NCBI RefSeq assembly: GCF_900142135.1
Contig: NZ_FQZU01000047.1
Span: 1-42,308, forward strand
Length of the DNA stretch: 42,308 bases
From: Desulfatibacillum alkenivorans DSM 16219
GTDB lineage: Bacteria > Desulfobacterota > Desulfobacteria > Desulfobacterales > Desulfatibacillaceae
Reading direction: 5' to 3'
In this document: positions 1 to 9,239 of the stretch, one piece after another
How the letters are laid out: each line of letters opens with the position of its first letter
Numbering within the stretch: the stretch's first letter is position 1
Position numbers and translations under genes: made by a program
Notes under the pieces: generated by a model
Databases searched by the model: none
Told to the model about the DNA's origin: nothing
What the model saw: the letters and a program-made list of their open reading frames with translations, nothing else

Positions 1-1
1 G

Positions 2-184
2 GCGATCTTCTGGCTTGCGCCCGTTGCCGCACCATTGAAACTGTGTAAGAAAGGGCACGGGATCCAAAAGCTCCATGACGGAAACGAATTGGCGCTGTTT
101 TTCCGTCAATGGGTCCAACTCTTCTTCCAGCCATGGAAAAAGAGTGTTTTGTATGCTATGCCACATCCTGGAGAGAGTATGCAT
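2..184 (-). CDS. Partial transposase, N-terminal part (IS4/IS5-type)
   Basis: The minus strand is open from an ATG at 184 to the left edge of the window, giving 61 residues; the gene continues outside. The start is preceded by a GAGGTGA ribosome binding site. The peptide begins MHTLSRMWHSIQ and contains FPWLEEELDPLTEKQRQF followed by VMELLDPVPFL. This is the typical beginning of IS4/IS5-superfamily transposases (a helical N-terminal region before the DDE catalytic domain). The catalytic residues lie outside the window, so activity cannot be judged. No terminal inverted repeat was identified with certainty, although an inverted repeat (AAACCCC at 287-293, GGGGTTT at 314-320) lies upstream and could be near the element's end. 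The family call rests on memory of similar proteins. Confidence 0.6.
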   Translation of the reverse strand, partial: MHTLSRMWHSIQNTLFPWLEEELDPLTEKQRQFVSVMELLDPVPFLTQFQWCGNGRKPEDR

Positions 185-342
185 GTTCACCTCGTTTCTT
201 AGACCGTGAATCTAATTGAGGGAATAGCATATTCTCTCCACTTATTCAATTATTTCAGTGGATTATTTTCAAGAAAACTCAAGTTCAAACCCCGATTAAT
301 TCACACCCACTATGGGGTTTTGCAATTGGCTCTTTATGCATT

Positions 343-378
343 AAAAAAGCCCGCTTTCGGACGAACCGAAACGGGCTG
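343..378 (-). terminator. Intrinsic terminator of the chemotaxis operon
   Basis: Read on the minus strand, a GC-rich stem formed by 348-360 and 366-377 (one bulged base at 354, five-base loop 361-365) is followed directly by a run of T (complement of the A-run 343-348). It lies about 100 bases past the stop of the last small gene of the operon (478-912), so it is the natural end of the leftward chemotaxis transcript. Confidence 0.85.
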
Positions 379-477
379 AAAACAATTGGGCGGGAGAAAG
401 CCTCCCCCGCCCCAAACCATAAGGCATGTTTCCCATCAAACATGACGGATGTTCAGAGTAGGACTCCGGCTTTGGGA

Positions 478-912
478 TCAGACATAATCTCCGCGGCGGA
501 ACTTGAATGCCTCCACGCTGGCGTATACAGCCGCCTGATTGACGATCTTGCCCACGCCTTCGTTGGCGTCCACATGGCTTAGAACGCGTTTGGCCGTCGC
601 AGCCTCCAACTCCATTTGGCCCACCATGGAGTCCATGGACTTGAGCGTGGCTTCCGGGTTTTCCAGGGCGGAGGCGTATTGCTCCAGCAAGCCAAGCAAT
701 TTATCCGCCTGTTGGGCCGCCATCATCTGATAGTCCGGCCCGGCCTGGACAGGCATAGGCGCCCTCAGGGGAGCCGTTTCTGTCACCTGCGAGGTCTGAC
801 TCTTCTGGGCTTGATCCAGAATGTTCCCGAAGCTGCCGTCCGATGTTCCGGACTTGTTCCGCTCCTTTTTGTCCGGCATGAAGTATCCGCCGATTTTTGT
901 TACGTCAACCAT
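478..912 (-). CDS. Small unknown protein at the end of the chemotaxis operon
   Basis: A 144-residue protein starting MVDVTKIGGYFMPDKKERN. The frame stays open upstream to 1005, but the ATG at 912 has a good GAAGGAGA ribosome binding site and the extra upstream residues are low-complexity Gly/Arg, so 912 is preferred. The first 70 residues are polar and probably disordered. The rest (about 75-140) is predicted helical and ends with VEAFKFRRGDYV. There is no signal peptide or membrane segment. I do not recognise a family. It is the last gene of the leftward operon, about 125 bases downstream of cheY and just before the terminator, so a role in motility or chemotaxis is likely from position only. 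Confidence 0.75.
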   Translation of the reverse strand: MVDVTKIGGYFMPDKKERNKSGTSDGSFGNILDQAQKSQTSQVTETAPLRAPMPVQAGPDYQMMAAQQADKLLGLLEQYASALENPEATLKSMDSMVGQMELEAATAKRVLSHVDANEGVGKIVNQAAVYASVEAFKFRRGDYV

Positions 913-1038
913 GTCCTTCTCCTTCGATAGTCGCTTCCCGGAGGTTCCGGCGCTATCGGCCGGATTGGCTCCTCGCGCCCCCTGCCGCTCCGGCCTGCAG
1001 CCCAAGCCGAGCCGGAAGGAAGGGGCCTAGCCCCGGAC

Positions 1039-1413
1039 TTATCCCAGGACTTTTTTCAGCTTTTCCTTTACGGCGTCTGCGGTAAAGGGTTTGACGATAT
1101 AGTTGCTCACCCCTGCCTGGACCGCCTCCACCACTCTGGTTTTTTGCGCCTCGGCGGTGACCATGACAAAAGGCGTTGCTTTCAACTTTTCGTCGGCCCT
1201 GACGGCTTTCAGCAGATCCAGGCCCGACATGTTCGGCATATTCCAATCGCAAATAATCAAGTCAACCGGAGCGGCCTGCAACTGTTTGAGGGCTACGGCC
1301 CCGTCCTCCGCTTCCGAAATATTGGTAAAACCGATATCCTTCAGGATGTTTTTTACAATGCGCCGCATGGTGGCAAAGTCATCAACTACAAGCACTTTCA
1401 AATTCGGATCCAT
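1039..1413 (-). CDS. cheY: Chemotaxis response regulator CheY
   Basis: Single receiver domain of 124 residues starting MDPNLKVLVVDDFATMRR. The acidic pair (VVDD), the phosphorylated aspartate in LIICDWNMPNMSG, the Thr in VMVTAE and the Lys in YIVKPF are all present, and there is no output domain. The motif CDWNMP and the length match classical CheY, which on phosphorylation by CheA binds the flagellar switch protein FliM. The frame is open upstream to 1491, but the ATG at 1413 follows AAAGGAGAG with good spacing. Its upstream neighbour is a CheX-like phosphatase, a family that dephosphorylates CheY-P, so the two probably act as a pair. A second CheY-like receiver is encoded at 6484-6909. Confidence 0.93.
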   Translation of the reverse strand: MDPNLKVLVVDDFATMRRIVKNILKDIGFTNISEAEDGAVALKQLQAAPVDLIICDWNMPNMSGLDLLKAVRADEKLKATPFVMVTAEAQKTRVVEAVQAGVSNYIVKPFTADAVKEKLKKVLG

Positions 1414-1490
1414 TGTTTGTTCTCTCCTTTGGAAAAAGTCCACATTCCCGACTTGCCCTTGGCCATCGGTTATGCAAGTTCTGTTCCTCA

Positions 1491-1991
1491 CTATGAGGGG
1501 GAAGTAAAATTTCCTTCCGAACAGGTTAATGTGGAAGCGGCGAAGCCTTTTAGATGGATGGAAAAATGGCTGTTTTCCACCTCAAAGAACAGATTCAAGT
1601 CATGCGCATTGTTGCAGTCTTCCAAATCCATTCCCTTCCTGGCCACGGGTATGTCCGGAGAGACTTCGCCCGGAAAGGCGCACTCGTTGATCAGGTTGCC
1701 CGAAATAATGTTGGCGGCCTCCCGGAACACGTCTTCTACGTCTTTTTGGGTCAATTCCCTGTCTTCTCCAAACATTGCGCTTGCTATCTTTTCACATAAC
1801 CCGGCGGATCCGGCTATGGTCACTTCCAGCCCGCCGTTTTTCAGGCCCACATTGGCAATGTAGGTTTCGTCTCCCTTGCATTCCAAAGCATCTTTCATGC
1901 CAACTTCCTGGGGAAACATGAAGTACATCTGTTCAAAAACGGTCAGGACCACTTGTCTGAGAGTTTCCTCGATAAACTTGTCAGGTTCCAT
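1491..1991 (-). CDS. cheX: CheX/CheC-type chemotaxis phosphatase
   Basis: 166 residues starting MEPDKFIEETLRQV with a GGAGGTG ribosome binding site just upstream. The sequence VFREAANIISGNLI contains the E-x-x-N signature used by CheC/CheX/FliY phosphatases to dephosphorylate CheY-P, preceded by a region with GLCEKIASAMFGED typical of the CheX fold. Only one such helix motif is visible, as in CheX. It is immediately upstream of cheY in the same transcript, which supports the substrate. It could also be a CheC-like protein that interacts with the CheD encoded in the same operon; the single motif favours CheX. A 234-base gap containing two hairpin-forming sequences separates it from cheR. Confidence 0.82.
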   Translation of the reverse strand: MEPDKFIEETLRQVVLTVFEQMYFMFPQEVGMKDALECKGDETYIANVGLKNGGLEVTIAGSAGLCEKIASAMFGEDRELTQKDVEDVFREAANIISGNLINECAFPGEVSPDIPVARKGMDLEDCNNAHDLNLFFEVENSHFSIHLKGFAASTLTCSEGNFTSPS

Positions 1992-2225
1992 GCTCGCACC
2001 TCCGGTATGCGTCTCAATGAGCCGAAACCGGGAAAAAAATTGGGGTCAAATTTTCCCGGCGGCACTTTTTTCCGTGTTGCGTTCAGAGCGCGGCATGCTC
2101 CGGCCATGCAGCCGGGTTTCAGGACAAAGAAAAATGCCGTCGCAAATTCTGAAATTGAGGGGCGTTCGGCGCCCCGGCGTCCATCCTTCCTGGGACGAAA
2201 AAGGCGCCGGGAGCAAAAAGAGGCG
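1992..2225 (-). other. Intergenic gap cheR-cheX with two inverted repeats
   Basis: No gene is visible. Two inverted repeats can be read. One has GGGGCG at 2159-2164 and CGCCCC at 2170-2175 around a TTCGG loop, with only a weak T-rich tail on the minus strand. The other has CCGGGAAAA at 2028-2036 and TTTTCCCGG at 2051-2059. Neither is a canonical terminator; the first may be a weak attenuator between cheR and the cheX-cheY part of the operon. I see no convincing promoter. Confidence 0.4.
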
Positions 2226-3047
2226 TCATTTCCGATACAAGGTGGGTTGGACGTAGGTAAAAGGATGCTCTATGCCCGTCAGGCTTTCGGCGTGGCCCAC
2301 AAAAAGGCGCCCGCCTTTTCTCAAGTGCCGGTAAAAGCCGTTGACCAGGGTGTGCTGGGTGGCTTTATCAAAATAAATCATAACGTTCCGGCACATTATC
2401 AAATCAAAGGGCTCCAGAAAGGAGGCCTGCTCCATCAGGTTGTGCCGCTTGAAGGTCACCATATTCCTCAAGCGATCCTTCACCTGATAATATCCGTCCC
2501 GCCTGCCGAAGCCCTTACGGAAATACCGGCGCAACAGGGTGATGGGAATGCCCTGCACCTTGGACTCGGAATAAACGCCGTCGGCGGCCTGCTTCAGGAT
2601 GGCCGTGGAAAGATCCGTCGCCAGAATCTTGGCGTCCAGGTACGGCGCGCTGCGAAAATACTCGCTGATGCAAATGGCCAGGCTGTATGGCTCCTCCCCG
2701 CTGGAACAGCCTGCGGACCAGCAGCGAATTTTTACCTTTTTCCGGTTCCGTTCCAGAATTTCGGGAAAAACAACCTGCTCCAGGTAATCGAAATGATTTT
2801 TCTCCCGAAAAAAACTGGTCTTGTTGGTGGTGAGCGCATCCAGCATTCTCACCAGCTCAACGCCCTCCTGCTCGTTGCGCAAAAGGTTGAAATACTCTTC
2901 AAAACTTTGACACCCCGTCGCCCGTAAACGCCTTCCCAAACGGGCCTTGACCAGTTCCTTTTTTCCGTGGTGCAGATTGATGCCGCTTTTGGCGTACACC
3001 AAGGTGCTGATGCGTTTAAAATCGTTGTCAGTCAGTTCAAGCGTCAA
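2226..3047 (-). CDS. cheR: Chemotaxis protein methyltransferase CheR
   Basis: About 273 residues. It has the CheR N-terminal helical domain (from LTDNDFKRISTLVYAKSGI) followed by a SAM-dependent methyltransferase domain. Visible motifs are NKTSFFRE, the SAM-binding WSAGCSSGEEPYSLA and the late FDLIMCRNVMIYFD, all hallmarks of CheR. It methylates glutamates of chemoreceptors, opposing CheB. Start choice is uncertain: the frame opens with TTG at 3062, but a GGGGGGA purine stretch is better spaced for the TTG at 3047; no ATG is available near the beginning. It is 55 bases downstream of cheA in the same operon. Confidence 0.9.
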   Translation of the reverse strand: MTLELTDNDFKRISTLVYAKSGINLHHGKKELVKARLGRRLRATGCQSFEEYFNLLRNEQEGVELVRMLDALTTNKTSFFREKNHFDYLEQVVFPEILERNRKKVKIRCWSAGCSSGEEPYSLAICISEYFRSAPYLDAKILATDLSTAILKQAADGVYSESKVQGIPITLLRRYFRKGFGRRDGYYQVKDRLRNMVTFKRHNLMEQASFLEPFDLIMCRNVMIYFDKATQHTLVNGFYRHLRKGGRLFVGHAESLTGIEHPFTYVQPTLYRK

Positions 3048-3102
3048 GATCGTTCCCCCCAAGCGGTTCCATCCTCCAGGCAGGGGGAATTGCTCAGCGG
3101 CG

Positions 3103-5376
3103 TCACGAGGCCGTCAGATAATCCGCCTGGCTTTCCACCAGGCTGAACAAGCCCGCAACGTCCAGAATCATCCCGACTCTGCCATTGGCCAAAATCGCCC
3201 CTCCGGCCAGCCCCACTACATTTTTCAGCATGGCGGAAAGGCTTTTAATCACCACTTCCTGTTTGCCGAGGATTTCATCCACCAGGATGCATTTTTGTTT
3301 GCCTTCGCTTTCGGCGATGACCACAATGGCGTCCCAGGGATCTCTGGTGTTGGGAGGGAAATCAAACAGCTCGTGAAGCCTGATCAGGGGATACAAACTT
3401 CCGCGGATTTTGATCATTTCCCCTTTGTTAACCACGGTGTGGCAGTCTTCCCTGTTGGGCCTGATGGACTCCAGAACGCTGATGGTGGGAATAACGTAAG
3501 ACTGCTCCCCGGCCTTGACGATGATGCCATCAATTACAGCCAGGGTCAACGGCAACTTAAGCAAAATGGAAGTTCCCTGCCCTTTCCGGGACATGACCTC
3601 CACTTTTCCACGAAGCTTGTCCAGAACGCCTTTGACCACATCCATGCCCACGCCCCTGCCTGAAACGTCCGTCACCTTTTTGGCGGTGGAAAAGCCGGGG
3701 TGAAAAATCAGCCCGAAAATATCCTGATCGCTCATGCCTTCGGCTGACTGAATCAACCCTTTTTCCATGGCTTTGGCCGTCAGGGCCTCTTTGTCCAGGC
3801 CGCGTCCGTCGTCCGTCACCTCGATGATCATGTTGCCGCCCTTGTGATAGGCGTTCAATATGATGGTCCCGGCTTCGGGCTTGCCTGCGGCAAGGCGGTC
3901 TTCGGGGATTTCAATGCCGTGATCCGCAGAGTTGCGCACCATGTGGACCAGGGGGTCATAGATCATATCCACCACGTTGCGGTCGATCTCCGTGTCCTCT
4001 CCCCTCATTTCCAGGTTGACCTTTTTTCCCGCCTTGGACGCAAGATCCCGAACCAGGCGGATCATTTTCTGGAAGGTGTTTTTCATGGGAATCATGCGCA
4101 TGGACATGGCGATGCGTTGAATTTCGGAGGTGATGCGCCCCAATTGGGCCAGGTCTCCCGCCAGTTCCCTGTCTTTGCCAGCCGCCATGCCCAGACGTTG
4201 TTTGAGGACGGCCTCGTTGATGACCAGTTCCCCCACCATATCCACCATGTTATCCAGCTTCAAGGTGTCCACCTTGATGAAGCCGCCGCCGTTGCCTCCG
4301 GCGGCTTTGGCAGGCTGGCGGTCGGTTTTTTGCTTGCGCAGCGCCTGAGCCACGTCTCTGGCTTTGGCCTTTTTTCCTTCTATGAGGATTTCACCGATCT
4401 TTTTGCCCTTGGATTCGCCGGCAGCCTGTTTGGCCAGGGCCTCTTCCAGATCCTCGGCCTGAACAACGCCTTTTTTCACCAGCAGTTCGCCGACATCGAG
4501 CCCGTCGCCCTCAGGAACATGCTCTCCCTCTACATCCTCCGAAGGCGCATCAGCTCCTTCCGCGATCGTGCGCAGGCGCTCCTGAAAAGGCCCAAGCTCA
4601 AGGTATTCCGGCTCCAAACGGCCGGTTTTCAAACGGTCGTCCACGTCGTCTATCAAACGGGTGACCAGATCCACTCCGTCCAGAACAATATCCACCAAAC
4701 CGGGGCTTACGGAGATTTTTTTGCTGCGGGCGTCATCCAGAACGGTTTCAATCTGATGCGCCAGCTTGTTGATTTCCCTGAGATTTAAAAAGCCGGAGAC
4801 GCCTTTGATGGTATGAAAGGGGCGAAAGATGGCGTCCACCAACTGAAGGTTGTCAGGCTCCTTTTCCAGTTCCAGAACATGAATTTCAATGCTGGAAAGG
4901 TGCTCCATGGACTCCTGAATGAACGACTCGATAAGCTCCCGATCCTGGCTTAAATCCAGGGGAGGGGATTGATCCTCCGTCTCTGCCGGTTCGGGGCCGG
5001 AGGCCCAAGGCGCCACGCATTCCATGGTCGAGTCCGTGTACGGGCACTCGCGCAAAAAGGCGCAAAGCCTTTCGATATCGCCTTGATCCTCCTCTACAGC
5101 TCTTTGCGTTTCCTGCAAAAGGGAAAGGCCTTTACCCAGTTCTTCCAAAGCCCTGGTCGGAGAGTCCACCTCAAAAAGGGCCATTTTTTCGGCGACCCCT
5201 TTCAAACCTGTGCATAGATCCAGCCACGCCTTGGGGGCCGTATCTTCAACAATTTTCTTCACTGCGTCAAAATTGTTGAGGATGTTACCCAAAGCCTGGA
5301 TATCGTCCGGCTCCATTGTCACAACGCAGAGAGCGCTTTCATCCAGAATCTTTTGAACTTGGTCCCTGTCTTCCAC
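3103..5376 (-). CDS. cheA: Chemotaxis histidine kinase CheA with embedded MshEN-like region
   Basis: 757 residues. Order of parts: helical N-terminal extension without a recognised domain (1-140); HPt domain with phospho-accepting His188 in FRPFHTIKGVSGFL; an MshEN-like repeat pair (about 293-350: VGELLVKKG...LEEALAKQ and IGEILIEG...VAQALRKQ); dimerisation domain (about 365-435); HATPase with N box (HMVRNSADHGIE), G1 (DDGRG, 522-526), F box (IFHPGFSTA) and G2 (GRGVGMD, 573-579); and a C-terminal CheW-like domain (about 610-750). All kinase motifs look intact. A separate P2 domain is not evident; the MshEN-like region sits where it would be. The kinase phosphorylates CheY and CheB in the receptor array. 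It is 35 bases downstream of cheB. Confidence 0.95.
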   Translation of the reverse strand: MEDRDQVQKILDESALCVVTMEPDDIQALGNILNNFDAVKKIVEDTAPKAWLDLCTGLKGVAEKMALFEVDSPTRALEELGKGLSLLQETQRAVEEDQGDIERLCAFLRECPYTDSTMECVAPWASGPEPAETEDQSPPLDLSQDRELIESFIQESMEHLSSIEIHVLELEKEPDNLQLVDAIFRPFHTIKGVSGFLNLREINKLAHQIETVLDDARSKKISVSPGLVDIVLDGVDLVTRLIDDVDDRLKTGRLEPEYLELGPFQERLRTIAEGADAPSEDVEGEHVPEGDGLDVGELLVKKGVVQAEDLEEALAKQAAGESKGKKIGEILIEGKKAKARDVAQALRKQKTDRQPAKAAGGNGGGFIKVDTLKLDNMVDMVGELVINEAVLKQRLGMAAGKDRELAGDLAQLGRITSEIQRIAMSMRMIPMKNTFQKMIRLVRDLASKAGKKVNLEMRGEDTEIDRNVVDMIYDPLVHMVRNSADHGIEIPEDRLAAGKPEAGTIILNAYHKGGNMIIEVTDDGRGLDKEALTAKAMEKGLIQSAEGMSDQDIFGLIFHPGFSTAKKVTDVSGRGVGMDVVKGVLDKLRGKVEVMSRKGQGTSILLKLPLTLAVIDGIIVKAGEQSYVIPTISVLESIRPNREDCHTVVNKGEMIKIRGSLYPLIRLHELFDFPPNTRDPWDAIVVIAESEGKQKCILVDEILGKQEVVIKSLSAMLKNVVGLAGGAILANGRVGMILDVAGLFSLVESQADYLTAS

Positions 5377-5411
5377 CTCGGCTATTCCTTTCTTAATAAA
5401 ACTAGCTGATT

Positions 5412-6458
<1,047 letters not shown>

Positions 6459-6483
6459 TCAGGCCATCTCTCGTTACCAAGGG

Positions 6484-6909
6484 TTAAAAATCCATGTCAT
6501 CGCCGTCGTCTTCGCCAAGCGCGTCCAGGGATTCCAGGCCAAGAGCGCGGACCAGGGTGTCCCGGATGACTTCCGGCTTGAACGGCTTCTTTATAAAAGC
6601 GGCGGCCCCCAGGCTCCGGAGTTGCTGCAGCTTTTCGTCCCGGCCTTCCGTAGTGACCACAATGACGGGAATTTCGGAAAACATGGGATTTTCTTGCAAA
6701 GCGGTTAAAAAGGCTTCTCCGTCCATGACCGGCATGTTCAGGTCGCTGAGGATCGCATCCACCCACTCATTATCCAGGATTTCCAGGGCCGTTTTTCCAT
6801 TGTCGGCCTCGAAAAAATGCTCCACGTCAAACCCGGACATTTCCACGGTCCGCTTGACAATGGAGCGCATGGATGAGGAGTCATCCACAATCATTAGTCT
6901 GAATCCCAT
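6484..6909 (-). CDS. CheY-like single-domain response regulator
   Basis: 141 residues, starting MGFRLMIVDDSSSMRSIVKR with a GAGGAG ribosome binding site. Receiver residues: VDD pair, phosphorylated Asp56 in AILSDLNMPVMDG, TTEG (Thr) and KKPFKPE (Lys). A short acidic tail (DALGEDDGDDMDF) follows the receiver fold and is not part of it. It is a second CheY in this operon, diverged from the one at 1039-1413. It may act as a phosphate sink or contact a different target. It lies between the HDOD gene and cheB. Confidence 0.88.
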   Translation of the reverse strand: MGFRLMIVDDSSSMRSIVKRTVEMSGFDVEHFFEADNGKTALEILDNEWVDAILSDLNMPVMDGEAFLTALQENPMFSEIPVIVVTTEGRDEKLQQLRSLGAAAFIKKPFKPEVIRDTLVRALGLESLDALGEDDGDDMDF

Positions 6910-6967
6910 AGATCTCCTCGCATCCTACTTGCCTTGGGTTTCCGCAGCGCCTTGCACGCAAGGCCCG

Positions 6968-7813
6968 CTAACCCAGGTCGATAATATCCTGCACCTTCTG
7001 GTACTCATCCAAAAAGCCGGCCATGATGACCTGAAGGTCGTTGATGTCCATGCCGTGCTGTTCCAGAATTTCGTCCCTGCCCCGCACGTGAAGCCCCTGG
7101 CGCCCTACTCCGATGCCCAACATAAGACAAATGACGTTGCCCAGATACACCACCTGGGTGACCAGGTCGGACTCATCGCCTTCAGGCGGGGCGTGATGAA
7201 AACGGATGGCGTGGACGATTTCCTTGGGAAAGCCCCACAGCTCCCCCATTCTAGCCCCGATTTCCGCGTGATCCAACCCCAGGACCTCCTGCTCGGCTTC
7301 GGTGAAGGAATAGCCTTTCTCCCCCACCAGGGCGAACATCTGGTTGAAATACTCATCCACAACAGAATCCAGGATGGTCTTGCCCACGTCGTGCAGCAGG
7401 CCTGCGGTGAAAACCGCGCCTTCATCCACGCCCGGAAATCGTTTGGAGATGATCCGGGAAATGATGGCCGTGGATATGGCGTGCTTCCACAAATCGTGCT
7501 TGGACAGGGCGTATCCTTCCATGGCGTTTTTGTAGTATTTGACCACGGTTCCGGTCAGAATGATTTCCTTAAGCTGCTTGTTGCCCAGCCTGATGACCGC
7601 CTCCCGAAGGGAGCTCACCTTGCCGGGAAGGCCGAAATAGGCCGAGTTGCAGACCTTAAGCACATTGGCCGTAATCGCCTGGTCGTACTGGACCACCTTG
7701 ACCACATCCATGGCTGATGAGTCCGGCGAGTCCAAAAGGGTCAAGGCCTGGGCGACCACTGTTGGAAACGGAGGCAATTGCTCCAAATCTTTGAGTATGG
7801 ATTCTATGTCCAT
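6968..7813 (-). CDS. HDOD-domain signalling protein
   Basis: 281 residues, beginning MDIESILKDLEQLPPFPTVV, the usual opening of HDOD proteins. An HD-like core with LLHDVGK is present, but the catalytic GYP motif of HD-GYP phosphodiesterases is absent; HDOD proteins are generally regarded as non-enzymatic signalling modules. The start ATG overlaps the stop of cheD by one base (TAATG), indicating translational coupling. HDOD genes occur in several proteobacterial chemotaxis and flagellar loci; the exact partner here is unknown. Confidence 0.88.
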   Translation of the reverse strand: MDIESILKDLEQLPPFPTVVAQALTLLDSPDSSAMDVVKVVQYDQAITANVLKVCNSAYFGLPGKVSSLREAVIRLGNKQLKEIILTGTVVKYYKNAMEGYALSKHDLWKHAISTAIISRIISKRFPGVDEGAVFTAGLLHDVGKTILDSVVDEYFNQMFALVGEKGYSFTEAEQEVLGLDHAEIGARMGELWGFPKEIVHAIRFHHAPPEGDESDLVTQVVYLGNVICLMLGIGVGRQGLHVRGRDEILEQHGMDINDLQVIMAGFLDEYQKVQDIIDLG

Positions 7814-8292
7814 TATAGCAGCCCCTCCCCTTTGCCGGAGACTTTCATGATCAGCTCCCCGGTCCCGATATTAAGGCGAATGGTGCGGTTGACCATGCCG
7901 CCTATGTCCTCCGCCGCGACCATGACCTTGTTGCGCCAAAACATCTTGCGCAGCGCGGCGTAATTGCGTTTACCGATATTAAAAAAACCGGATTCGTCCA
8001 TGAGCTGGGCGCCTCCGGCTACCTTGACGATCATGCGCTGCTTTTGGGCGCCCAGTTTGTAGCAGGCCTTGAATAAGGCCGGGATGCCCGTGTCAGCAAA
8101 CATGGCCGGATTGGCCTTGGCCTTTTCCTGGGAGATGCTGGAGTCGGGAAGCATATAATGCAGCATGCCCCCCACCCGGACCTCAGGGTCCCAAACCGCC
8201 AAACCAATGCAAGAGCCCAAAGAGTACGTCACCAGGGTGACATCCGGGTTGTTGCTCACCTTGAGATCGGAGATATCCACGGTAATATTCAA
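7813..8292 (-). CDS. cheD: Chemoreceptor glutamine deamidase CheD
   Basis: 159 residues when started at the TTG at 8292, which follows GGGGTGAT at proper spacing and lies just past the stop of the PilZ gene. A longer frame is open to 8397 but would overlap the PilZ gene and adds Arg-rich residues unlike CheD. The catalytic Cys and His are visible in YSLGSCIGLAVWD and GGMLHYMLPDS, and AGGAQLM is also typical. CheD deamidates receptor glutamines and in some bacteria is controlled by CheC-type phosphatases; a CheX-like protein is encoded in the same operon. It is coupled to the following HDOD gene by a one-base overlap. Confidence 0.93.
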   Translation of the reverse strand: MNITVDISDLKVSNNPDVTLVTYSLGSCIGLAVWDPEVRVGGMLHYMLPDSSISQEKAKANPAMFADTGIPALFKACYKLGAQKQRMIVKVAGGAQLMDESGFFNIGKRNYAALRKMFWRNKVMVAAEDIGGMVNRTIRLNIGTGELIMKVSGKGEGLL

Positions 8293-8308
8293 ATCATCAC
8301 CCCGATGA

Positions 8309-8884
8309 TTACTGCTTCCTTTTAGACCGCAAGGCCTCCCTCTGAACCCGGAAGGCGTAAGCCATGATTTCCTCCGTTGTCTGGCCGTCGAACTCATACA
8401 GGTTGGTGGCCACCTCGTACTGCTTCGACCCCTGGTCGTATACGGGAATCACCCGGGTCACCGTGCCGAGAATGTCCAGGCAAACAATGGGATAGCGGCT
8501 CACTACAAAGCGCATTTCAAGATGCTGCCCTTCCTCCAAGGGGCGGCTGGTGCGAAACTTGAGGCCCGAAGAGCTGATGTCAATGCCGGATCCCACCTCC
8601 ATGCCGTTGCGGGATTTGTCTCCCAAAAGGCCCAAAATGCGATCCAGCTTGTCCTCCAGATGGAGCAGGAACCGGACCAGATTGGGATCTACGGCGGATT
8701 CCCCGGCCTTTTTGGCATCATCAAAGTTTTCCGAAATCAGGCCTCGATTCGTGTTTTCGCTCCAGTTTTCCTTTTCCTGGTACTGGGCCTGAAACTCGTC
8801 TTCGGTTAAGATGCGAAACGTCACGTTTCCTTTAAAAGGAACGCGCACATAGTCTCTTTTTTCGGATGCTTCGATATTGTTCAT
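8309..8884 (-). CDS. PilZ-domain protein (c-di-GMP receptor), first gene of the chemotaxis operon
   Basis: 191 residues starting MNNIEASEKRDYVRVP. The two c-di-GMP-binding motifs of PilZ are present: RxxxR as R10-DYV-R14, and DxSxxG as DISSSG (102-107). They are about 88 residues apart, much more than in a minimal PilZ domain, because of an insertion (about 27-97) with a likely amphipathic helix near LVRFLLHLEDKLDRI. A near-consensus sigma-54 promoter lies 42 bases upstream, and the start has an AGGAGAAGG ribosome binding site. Being first in the operon, it would link c-di-GMP levels to chemotaxis output (inference). Confidence 0.87.
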   Translation of the reverse strand: MNNIEASEKRDYVRVPFKGNVTFRILTEDEFQAQYQEKENWSENTNRGLISENFDDAKKAGESAVDPNLVRFLLHLEDKLDRILGLLGDKSRNGMEVGSGIDISSSGLKFRTSRPLEEGQHLEMRFVVSRYPIVCLDILGTVTRVIPVYDQGSKQYEVATNLYEFDGQTTEEIMAYAFRVQREALRSKRKQ

Positions 8885-8925
8885 GGCAATCCTTCTCCTG
8901 ATTATTGCAGTGTCATAACCATGGA

Positions 8926-8941
8926 AGCAACAAGCGTGCCA
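8926..8941 (-). promoter_or_regulatory. Sigma-54 promoter of the chemotaxis operon
   Basis: The minus strand reads TGGCACGCTTGTTGCT, matching the -24/-12 consensus TGGCAC-N5-TTGCW with the required GG-N10-GC spacing. It is 42 bases upstream of the PilZ start codon, giving a predicted leader of about 30 bases. It implies control by RpoN and a flagellar enhancer-binding protein encoded elsewhere. Confidence 0.88.
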
Positions 8942-9047
8942 TTAATGAACGCATAAAAAAGAATGGGATTGGAGTGCGGAAGCAGTGAAAAACATGAGAG
9001 CTCCGAGAAAGGAATCTCATAAACAACTATCTGTTTTAATGGCAAAT

Positions 9048-9176
9048 TTAACTTAGCAAAAAAAGCAGTTCCAAGGCCTTCGCCGCCTTGCCCTGAGCCG
9101 CCGGATTAACAATGGCTGCGGAGAAGACCAGGCCGAAGGGAACGCCTGTATTATTTTTGACGATATTGCAGGAGGT
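9048..9176 (-). pseudogene. Decayed C-terminal fragment of an HD-GYP protein
   Basis: Between the PilZ promoter and the SMR gene, the minus strand holds a 42-codon stretch bounded by stops. It contains CNIVKNNTGVPFG and, further on, PAAQGK. This aligns without gaps to the last residues of the HD-GYP protein encoded at 9971-11488 (CEIVKKNAGAQFD ... LAAQGK), about 14 of 28 identical. No start codon or upstream domain remains. It is best explained as the relic of a paralogous gene. The rest of the 8885-9239 interval holds the sigma-54 promoter and nothing else I recognise. Confidence 0.6.
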
Positions 9177-9239
9177 TTATGTTTTCCGTGGTTCCTGTTT
9201 TTGCGGACTCGTTCCAAAGTTTTGGAGACGTCCGAATTG

